The notes below the pieces were generated by a model that did not search any database, was not told where the DNA came from, and saw only the letters and a program-made list of their open reading frames with translations. A stretch of 64,000 bases of DNA from Haliotis asinina (lineage: Eukaryota; Mollusca; Gastropoda; Lepetellida; Haliotidae): positions 31,579,753-31,643,752 of the forward strand of contig NC_090290.1 in assembly GCF_037392515.1 (NCBI RefSeq). The letters run 5' to 3'. Of this stretch, positions 57,301 to 64,000 are shown piece by piece. Made by a program: the position numbers and the translations under genes. The number at the start of each line of letters is the position of its first letter. The first letter of the stretch is position 1.

Positions 57301-60300
57301 TTCGAGCTGGGCTGGGGGCAGGAGGTTCCAGTCGTGACAAGTGACGCCCTTAACGCCATGAGTAGGGGTGCTTCCCCCTCCCTCTTCCCCAGTTGTATCT
57401 GCTGGCTTAAGGCACTCAGTTGATGCGAAACTCTGGCCTCGACCTCTGGTCAAAGCCGACCTGATGGAGTCTCTTCTTGGAATGTAACGTTTCTTGCCTC
57501 TATCTTGTGTGCCTGATCTGCCACGAAAGAGTGCTTCAAACGTCGACAAAGACACCTCTGTATTCTAATTAGGGCATTCTAATCAACTTCCGTTTAAATT
57601 CCTCCTGCCAAGAGCATGCATCTAGAAAACCCATTCTGCATACAACCGTCGTCATTGCCAATGTCCTAACAAGTCATGCAACACCTTGCCTTGCCACATG
57701 AAAAGCGACAACAAATGCTCCAGCCTTGATTCATTATTTTCTGTTAAATCCACCGCTGCTACTGACTTAGCTGACGCTAACACTGATACCGTTTCAAGAT
57801 GCACACCAATTCAGTAACCATTGCCTGTAGTCTAGAATCCTGAACCTTGTAACAAAGTGAAGAGGAAGCCCAGACTGTATGTTCAAGGATAATTTAGCAA
57901 AGTCCTCGTTCAATGACGAAATGGCATCTGCTACCATAGGGTGAGGTGGTATCATCAGCTCTGGTTCGACTCTTATAGCTCTGTCACTGTCTACTCCCAG
58001 CACTGAGGAGGGGCAATCCGGAAGCCTATCCGCTATCCAATCATACTCCCTTGATAATGGCAGGTATGACCCCTCACCTTCCTCCAACTGCGTAGGGTCG
58101 TCCTCATAATCTGGAGAAAAGCATTGTTCCTCATCAGCAATCCATGAAATGGAGGACTTGCGCTCCAGCGTCCGGATTCTACGTGTCCACTGTCTGGCTC
58201 CTGGGGACACAGATCGTGACCTAGACCGCCCATCCCTGCATGTGCGGTGGAGGGATCTGCCCCTGCGATTCGGCGATCCACGGGCTCCTCGAGTTGAGTT
58301 GAGGTAATATGCTATAGACGTATGGTAAGGTAAGTAAAAAAATATCTGATACATATTTAGTCTCACACAGTGCTCATCAGCTTTAAGTTAAAAAAACAGG
58401 GAGAATATATTAGTTTTACTGAACTTTTTCACAACACTTAAAAATTGTCTACAATCAATTTGAACATTTTGTTCATTTTTTTAATGTCTTCATTATTTTG
58501 CCATGATATAGAAAATAATTTTAAAGTTTACTAACTGGTTCAATGGAATAACTCCATCACAACCTAAATCAAATTATTGTGAACTTTAACAGAAAATATA
58601 GTGTTATGTTGAAGAGGTACATCTACTAAAATGTCACTCACAAACTTAATCTGTTCCATAGTGAGAGGGAAACGGGATTTGATCGGTCCACCAGGGCTTG
58701 TTGTTTCAAGAGATCCTTGAATTGTTGTCATCTGAAGACATGTCAAACATACAAGGTGTCACTTGAAATAAGGGAACAGAGTCTCGTTTCTTCTGTCAAT
58801 CATAAAACACTGAGAACATTTAACAAACAACTGTTAAACACTAACTTTTATTCACAGCATGTAATAGTTAAGGCAAATGAGGTGAGTTCTCAAACAGATG
58901 TTTTACTCTGAAGATGCTAATGGAAATCGATCTATTTCTTGACCATAGTGCTACTGATAGCAGGTTGAGTTTTGGCTTGCTTCATTTTATGCCTTGGTCT
59001 CACACAAAGCCAAGATACAATCAATACAATGACACACACTGTAACCACAATTCATAGCTCATACAAGACACATTGTAACCGCATTTCAGAGTTTACAAAA
59101 GACACACATTGCATCCACATTTCAGAGCTCATACAAGACACACATTGTAACCACATTTCGGAGCTCATACAAGACACACAGTGTAACCACATCTGGAACA
59201 TGTATGACAAAGCACACATTGTTACCACATTCGAAGCTTGTACAGAAAGTCACACATTGTAAAAGATATGACACATGAAAAACCCTGAATCACAATCCCT
59301 GCAGAATACCACCAAACACATCAATCTTCAATCAATTCATAAGGACTGATCAAATGTGTATATTTCATGACATATATTTATGATTTTGAGCATCCTTCAA
59401 ACATTATGTCCTAAATAATGTCACACTCCACTTACAAAATCCATCTGCACATTTCCATAGGGACACTTGGGAGTGTTTGGGGGGATCGGCTCAGCTGGTA
59501 GGGGGTTATACTGAAACAAGATATTGCAGTATGTCGTATATGAGTGCATTAGGTATCAAGTCTCTGCATTTCTTATAAGGCTTCGAGAAAAACATACTGA
59601 ATTCCACATTTTAACACCTGTTTCACACAAAACCAAACACACATCTTCTCAGGTGATTTGTTCTCCTCTACATGTGTGTTGCATGTGTCAAAGTGTGTAC
59701 ACCATACATCACAAAGATGTCCCTGTAACCACTAAGTGTGTACACCATGTGTCACATAGATGTCTCTGTAACCACTAAGTGTGTACACCATGTGTCACAT
59801 AGATGTCTCTGTAACCACTAAGTGTGTACACCATGCATCACAAAGATGTCCCTGTAACCATTAAGTGTGTACAACATGTGTCACATAGATGTCTCTGTAA
59901 CCACTAAGTGTGTACAACATGTGTCACATAGATGTCTCTGTAACCACTAAGTGTGTACACCATACATCACAAAGATGTCCCTGTAACCATTAAGTGTGTA
60001 CAACATGTGTCACATAGATGTCTCTGTAACCACTAAGTGTGTACACCATGCATCACACAGATGTCTCGGTAGCCATTAAGTGTGTACACCATGTGTCACT
60101 ATGATATCCCTGTGACCATTAAGTGTGTACACTATGTGTCACACAGATGTCTGTGTAGCCATTAAGTGTGTACACCATGCATCACACAGATGTCTCTGTA
60201 GCCACTAGGTGTATACACCATGTGGCCCACAGATGTCCATGCAGCCATTAAGTGTGTACAACATGTGGCACACAGATGGCTGTGTAACCACTAAGTGTGT

Positions 60301-63300
60301 ACACCATGAGGCACACAGATGTCTGTGTAACCACTAAGTGTGTACACCATGAGGCACACAGATGTCTGGGTAGCCATTAAGTGTGTACACCATGTGGCAA
60401 AAAGGTGTCTGTGTAGCCATTTAGTGTGTACACCATGTGTCACTATGATATCCCTGTGACCATTAAGTGTGTACACTATGTGTCACACAGGTGTCTGTGT
60501 AACCATTAAGTGTGTACACCATGTGGCAAAAAGGTGTCTGTGTAGCCATTAAGTGTGTACACCATGTGTCACTATGATATCCCTGTGACCATTAAGTGTG
60601 TACACTATGTGTCACACAGGTGTCTGTGTAACCATTAAGTGTGTACACCATGCATCACACAGATGTCTCTGTAACCACTAAGTGTGTACACCATGCATCA
60701 CACAGATGTCTCGGTAGCCATTAAGTGTGTACACCATGTGTCACTATGATATCCCTGTGACCATTAAGTGTGTACACTATGTGTCACACAGATGTCTGTG
60801 TAGCCATTAAGTGTGTACACCATGCATCACACAGATGTCTCTGTAGCCACTAGGTGTATACACCATGTGGCCCACAGATGTCCATGCAGCCATTAAGTGT
60901 GTACAACATGTGGCACACAGATGGCTGTGTAACCACTAAGTGTGTACACCATGAGGCACACAGATGTCTGTGTAACCACTAAGTGTGTACACCATGAGGC
61001 ACACAGATGTCTGGGTAGCCATTAAGTGTGTACACCATGTGGCAAAAAGGTGTCTGTGTAGCCATTTAGTGTGTACACAATGCATCACACAGATGTCTGT
61101 GTAGCCACTAAGTGTGTACATCATGTGGCACACAGATGTCTGTGTAACCACTAAGTGTGTACACCATGAGGCACACAGATGTCTGGGTAGCCATTAAGTG
61201 TGTACACCATGTGGCAAAAAGGTGTCTGTGTAGCCATTAAATGTGTACACAATGCATCACACAGATGTCTGTGTAGCCACTAGGTGTGTACACCATGTGG
61301 CACACAGATGTCCATGCAGCCATTAAGTGTGTACACTATCTGGCACACAGATGGCTGTGTAGCCAGTAAGTGTGTACACCATGTGGCACACAGGTGTCTG
61401 TGTAGCCATTAAGTGTGTACACCATGTGGCACACAGGTGTCTGTGTAGCCATTAAGTGTGTACAACATGTGGCACACAGATGTCTGTGTAGCCACTAGGT
61501 GTGTACACCATGTGGCACACAGATGTCTGTGTAGCCATTAAGTGTGTACACCATGTGGCACACAGGTGTCTGTGTAGCCATTAAGTGTGTACACCATGTG
61601 GCAAAAAGGTGTCTGTGTAGCCACTAGGTGTGTACACCATGTGGCACACAGATGTCTGTGTAGCCATTAAGTGTGTACACCATGTGGCTCACAGATGTCT
61701 GTGTAGCCATTAAGTGTGTACACCATGAGGCACACAGATGTCTGTGTAGCCATTAAGTCTGTACACCATATGGCACACAGATGTCTGTGTAGCCACTAAG
61801 TGTGTACACCATGTGGCACATAGATGCTTGTGTAGCTATTAAGTGTGTACACCATGTGGCACACAGATGTCTGTGTAGTCATTAAGTGTGTACATCTTGT
61901 GGCACACAGATGTCTGTGTAGCCATTAAGTGTGTACATCTTGTGGCACACAGATGTCTGTGCAGCCACTAAGCGTGCACACCGTGTGGCACACAGATGTC
62001 TGTGTAGCTATTAAGTGTGTACACCATGTGGCACACCATCTCTTCCTGTACAGCATGTGTATTATGAGTTCAACGAAAGGACAACAAAAACCTAACATCT
62101 CAATTTTTCTAAGATAAAATTTGTCTGGAGAAAGTCCCTTTGCTGCCTTTGTATTCTGATATATGCAGCATCTCTTCAGTGAAGGCTTCCAGTTAACTAT
62201 TATAGTTTGATCTGCCAATGACTCCAACCTAGCCGATAGCAGTTTGAGGTGAAACAAACTTAATTCATCTTACCTACAAGAGAATATTTACCTTTGATAT
62301 GACCTGCCTGATGGCAATGTATTTATCTGTGATGTCACCAGTCTCATTAAGAGGGGAGTCATAGTCATAGCTGGTTGGTACAGGTTGGTAAGGAGGGGCA
62401 TTGGCACCTACAAGCAACCCACATCTCCTATAGTCCATCAACCTCAGTTTTGGAATATGGTGTTTAGCAAGTTTAATTAAAACTAATTTAAATTTAGTTC
62501 AATTTGAACATCAAACGCTAGCCAACTACAATTCACTCAGTTAATAATGATATCTGATGACCTAATTGGGTGCTGAATTTCAGAAAAATTTGAGTCAACT
62601 TTGAAAACTTTTCCTTAAGAAACTATCATATAAAGTTTCTGACAACAACATCTTCACAAGGGAGTACTGGGAGGTACTGGAATAGCTATAAACAATGTCG
62701 CAGTGTTTGTCAACATGCTATGTACATAGCTTGCATGAAAACGTGTTCCAAAAGTTAGATTGACAGACTACATGCAATACTCATGATTTACTTCAAGAAT
62801 CAACAGGGGGCTATTTATGCCACATCAGAAGCAAAAGCTGTCACTGCTGATATCATATGAAGTCTAGTCACTTAGCCCTGGAAAGAATTTACTATAGTAT
62901 TTAGTTATTTCTCATTTCTGATGTATGTGTCTGAACATGCATCAAGCAGTAAACAAGGAAATATACATCACCATTCCAGTAACCAAAGTTGGTGCCTCCT
63001 TCAAACATGTACCTGAGAAAACAAGGAATGCTTCCATTAATTGGTCCAATGTTCTTGCCTCAATGCTACGATTAGTAAAATACAATTTCCATTCAAAACG
63101 TTACCTGGTGTCCAAGACTGTTATGCTATGTACAAACAGATCTGGTGACATTTCCATTAATCAGCAGTAATGACAAAGTTATCATCACTAAAAACAACTT
63201 GACGGTTCAAGTATATAATATTTGTGTCAGAGGTAAAAGCAGTGGTTGACAATCATATCCACTGACAATCTTAAGTACTTGCTAACAATCTAAATACACC

Positions 63301-63460
63301 CAGCAAGATGATTCCAGTGACATCTTATTCAAACTCACATGTTGATGTTGGCGCCATAGTCCAGGAGCAGGTCTAGACTCTTGGCCACTGATCTTATATC
63401 TGTTATTGAGTGAGGGGAACCCCAGTGATCCAGCCATCCAGTGTAGAACTCAGAGTTCAC
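46374..63460 (-). CDS. GLB1: Beta-galactosidase, GLB1-like (ten exons, 5' incomplete)
   Basis: This is a GH35 lysosomal beta-galactosidase releasing terminal beta-galactose from glycolipids and glycans. Exons in order are 63460-63339, 63012-62972, 62407-62292, 59510-59436, 58731-58642, 53561-53454, 52508-52374, 52095-51986, 51686-51560 and 46643-46374. Phases match at each junction and give 397 residues plus stop. The first exon carries the nucleophile Glu in [29 protein letters not shown] and [10 protein letters not shown] follow. The C-terminal beta domains contain [29 protein letters not shown] and [15 protein letters not shown]. The N-terminal TIM-barrel half, including the acid/base Glu, lies beyond 64000. 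Two DIRS elements and a 2.3-kb minisatellite inflate its introns. Confidence 0.94.
47019..47240. repeat. DIRS 2 terminal inverted repeat, left
   Basis: Reverse complement of 49995-50188, with small differences such as cgaggt inserted near 47175. Confidence 0.85.
49995..50188. repeat. DIRS 2 terminal inverted repeat, right
   Basis: It contains ggtaatacatgggtgagtg and caccaggaagagg, as in 3410-3570 and, inverted, 47060-47240. Confidence 0.85.
51560..51686 (-). CDS. GLB1: GLB1 exon 9 of window
   Basis: It follows the acceptor aatattctag and precedes the donor gtgagt. Its first G completes an Arg codon, then [20 protein letters not shown]... to [14 protein letters not shown]. It matches the PAFYMGNFSIP...LPQDTF region I recall from human GLB1. 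Confidence 0.88.
51986..52095 (-). CDS. GLB1: GLB1 exon 8 of window
   Basis: It encodes [20 protein letters not shown]... to FTRQH, phase 0 in and phase 2 out. GLxxNxTLxxxxLxDWxIxP is conserved in GLB1. Confidence 0.92.
52140..52350. repeat. ~30-bp tandem repeat in GLB1 intron
   Basis: Degenerate units of the type ttcccaataaatcaggcacc plus atggttcc, six to seven copies, ending 24 bp from an exon. Confidence 0.8.
52374..52508 (-). CDS. GLB1: GLB1 exon 7 of window
   Basis: It follows the acceptor gaatctccag and precedes the donor gtaggt. 45 codons, [20 protein letters not shown]... to [23 protein letters not shown] is the GH35 beta-domain motif. Confidence 0.94.
52509..53453 (-). other. GLB1 intron, nothing recognised
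   Basis: Unique-looking sequence. Confidence 0.5.
53454..53561 (-). CDS. GLB1: GLB1 exon 6 of window
   Basis: It follows the acceptor tgtttccag and precedes the donor gttggt. 36 codons, [20 protein letters not shown]... to [10 protein letters not shown]. Confidence 0.93.
54096..54353 (-). pseudogene. DIRS 3 tyrosine recombinase C-terminal fragment
   Basis: It contains [20 protein letters not shown], the HxxR region of tyrosine recombinases. The rest of the domain lies in other frames. Confidence 0.65.
55196..56227 (-). pseudogene. DIRS 3 RNase H / tyrosine recombinase N-terminal region
   Basis: Overlapping ORFs at 56227-55982, 56114-55455 and 55648-55196 give [20 protein letters not shown]...[10 protein letters not shown], then [20 protein letters not shown]...[11 protein letters not shown]. 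The former is the RNase H-to-recombinase linker type (LADxLSR...DLFA). The latter is the recombinase arm-binding domain. Frameshifts separate them. Confidence 0.72.
56444..57555 (-). pseudogene. DIRS 3 reverse transcriptase, frameshifted
   Basis: The ORF 57555-56884 carries RT motifs ([43 protein letters not shown]). A frameshift moves the rest to 57031-56444 ([19 protein letters not shown]). The catalytic YxDD block was not found open in either frame. Confidence 0.75.
57794..58366 (-). CDS. DIRS 3 gag-like ORF
   Basis: 190 codons, with an Arg/Ser-rich stretch ([20 protein letters not shown]), an acidic segment and no recognisable domain. The first ~25 codons are encoded by the terminal repeat, so the true start may be internal. 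Confidence 0.5.
   Translation of the reverse strand: MRLNMYQIFFYLPYHTSIAYYLNSTRGARGSPNRRGRSLHRTCRDGRSRSRSVSPGARQWTRRIRTLERKSSISWIADEEQCFSPDYEDDPTQLEEGEGSYLPLSREYDWIADRLPDCPSSVLGVDSDRAIRVEPELMIPPHPMVADAISSLNEDFAKLSLNIQSGLPLHFVTRFRILDYRQWLLNWCAS
58642..58731 (-). CDS. GLB1: GLB1 exon 5 of window
   Basis: It follows the acceptor tgtcttcag and precedes the donor gtgagt. 30 codons, [20 protein letters not shown]... to MEQIKF. It corresponds to the SGPIKSLYPLTF segment of GLB1. Confidence 0.92.
58990..59270. repeat. ~36-bp tandem repeat
   Basis: About seven copies of a unit like acacattgtaaccacatttc plus agagctcatacaagac, in a GLB1 intron. Confidence 0.85.
59436..59510 (-). CDS. GLB1: GLB1 exon 4 of window
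   Basis: It follows the acceptor cttgtttcag and precedes the donor gtaagt. 25 codons, [20 protein letters not shown]... to VQMDF. IPPNTPK.xYGxV is conserved. Confidence 0.93.
59690..62045. repeat. 43-bp minisatellite with higher-order repeats
   Basis: About 54 copies of a 43-bp unit (taaccactaagtgtgtacac plus catgtgtcacatagatgtct and ctg). A ~415-bp block at about 60020-60434 recurs at about 60665-61079, offset 645 bp (15 units). A shorter offset of 129 bp (3 units) is also seen near 60433/60562. It lies in the GLB1 intron between exons 4 and 3. Confidence 0.93.
62292..62407 (-). CDS. GLB1: GLB1 exon 3 of window
   Basis: 116 nt, phase 1 in and phase 0 out. [20 protein letters not shown]... 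to [10 protein letters not shown]. PTSYDYDxPLxExG is invariant in GLB1. Confidence 0.95.
62972..63012 (-). CDS. GLB1: GLB1 exon 2 of window (41 nt)
   Basis: A very short exon, phase 2 in and phase 1 out, between a ttttctcag acceptor and a gtgatg donor. It encodes [15 protein letters not shown] together with its neighbours. Confidence 0.93.
63339..63460 (-). CDS. GLB1: GLB1 exon 1 of window, catalytic nucleophile
   Basis: It follows the acceptor tcctgttcag and precedes the donor gtgagt. It encodes [20 protein letters not shown]... to DYGANIN. The Glu of NSEFYTGW is the family's nucleophile. Earlier exons are outside the window. Confidence 0.95.
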
Positions 63461-64000
63461 CTGAACAGGAACATCACACTAATTATAAGCTACTACAGTG
63501 ACGCCTTCAAAGAATAAAATTGAGATTGCATAAACCTCAAGAAGAGTGAAAGTGTGGACCAAGAATAATTACAATTTACAGTTAAGTGGTAATGGTTACA
63601 ACACGGAAACCTTCACTTCACCTGTAGTTAAGTACTCACAATTGTGCTGAATGTCTGATTTAAGAAATTACCACAAGCCAACCTTGTCTCCCAACTTCAG
63701 CTGTACACCAAATAATAATGATTATTCTTCACAAATATAAAAAAGATTTGCATAAAAAACAATAAAGCCATTTCCCAAATCGGAAAACAATTCATTAAAT
63801 GATTGTAATGTTATTGGTTGGAACAAATTTGATGTGGGGCTTTTCACTAGTTCAAAAGATGTAATTTGTGATAATTCTTGATACATACAAGATATCATAA
63901 TATAATTATGCACTACACCTCCCCTACAGATATGGAGGGTGATCACAGACATTAAAAAACAATCATATGTATTAAAGATATTAGTTGAACTAAAATTCCC
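63461..64000 (-). other. GLB1 intron, nothing recognised
   Basis: AT-rich sequence. No reading frame resembles the GLB1 segment expected next. Confidence 0.55.

Larger units (their letters stand above)
53645..58336 (-). mobile_element. DIRS-type retrotransposon 3 (different subfamily)
   Basis: Its ~36-bp inverted termini are 53645-53680 (tacttaccttaccat...) and 58301-58336 (...atggtaaggtaagta). Minus-strand order is a gag-like ORF, RT, RNase H and then tyrosine recombinase. RT reads [20 protein letters not shown], then a frameshift, then [20 protein letters not shown]. RNase H-like reads [18 protein letters not shown]. The recombinase ends with a [14 protein letters not shown] box. It is frameshifted in RT and between domains, so inactive, but better preserved than elements 1 and 2. 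Confidence 0.85.

Noticed and set aside
59690..62045. CRISPR array
   Set aside because: Contiguous degenerate tandem units without unique spacers, in a eukaryotic intron.

Overview
The window looks like nuclear DNA of an invertebrate animal, most likely a gastropod mollusc and possibly abalone-like. It has small phase-consistent exons with GT-AG introns, lysosomal and Golgi enzyme genes of animal type, many minisatellites, DIRS and R2/R4-type retrotransposons, Tc1 transposons and tRNA-derived SINEs. The abalone hint rests only on my memory of a common short repeat and is weak. No database search was run. All gene names come from recognised motifs and from exons that join in frame.

Three host genes are present. 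(1) A CPVL-like serine carboxypeptidase on the + strand (3703-17046, 5' part missing). It starts exactly at the catalytic Ser codon and ends with the Asp and His exons and a poly(A) signal at 17205. (2) A GalNAc-T11-like polypeptide N-acetylgalactosaminyltransferase on the - strand (30015 down to 18543). It has a type II membrane anchor, a GT-A catalytic domain and a ricin-type lectin domain, of which one exon is unresolved. (3) A GLB1-like lysosomal beta-galactosidase (GH35) on the - strand (63460 down to 46374, 5' part beyond the window). Genes 1 and 2 converge, with 3' ends about 1.1 kb apart.

Mobile DNA fills the introns and the 30-46 kb interval. Three DIRS-type tyrosine-recombinase retrotransposons (1-3612, 47019-50188, 53645-58336) all lie in introns in the sense orientation of the host gene. 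A head-to-tail array of three R2/R4/Dong-like non-LTR elements (33330-41627) is flanked by ATT repeats, and two of its copies have uninterrupted ORFs over 1,000 codons. A Tc1 element with an open transposase (43439-45058) and two decayed Tc1 elements lie nearby.

The most interesting signals are: a tandem triplication of one CPVL exon (30, 30 and 33 codons, all phase 0, each with an NVTG sequon), which could be an alternative-splicing cassette; a nearly perfect 1,673-bp tandem duplication carrying GALNT exon 1 plus part of a transposon; the ATT-flanked retrotransposon array; and minisatellites that carry splice-site consensus sequences or stay open in several frames.
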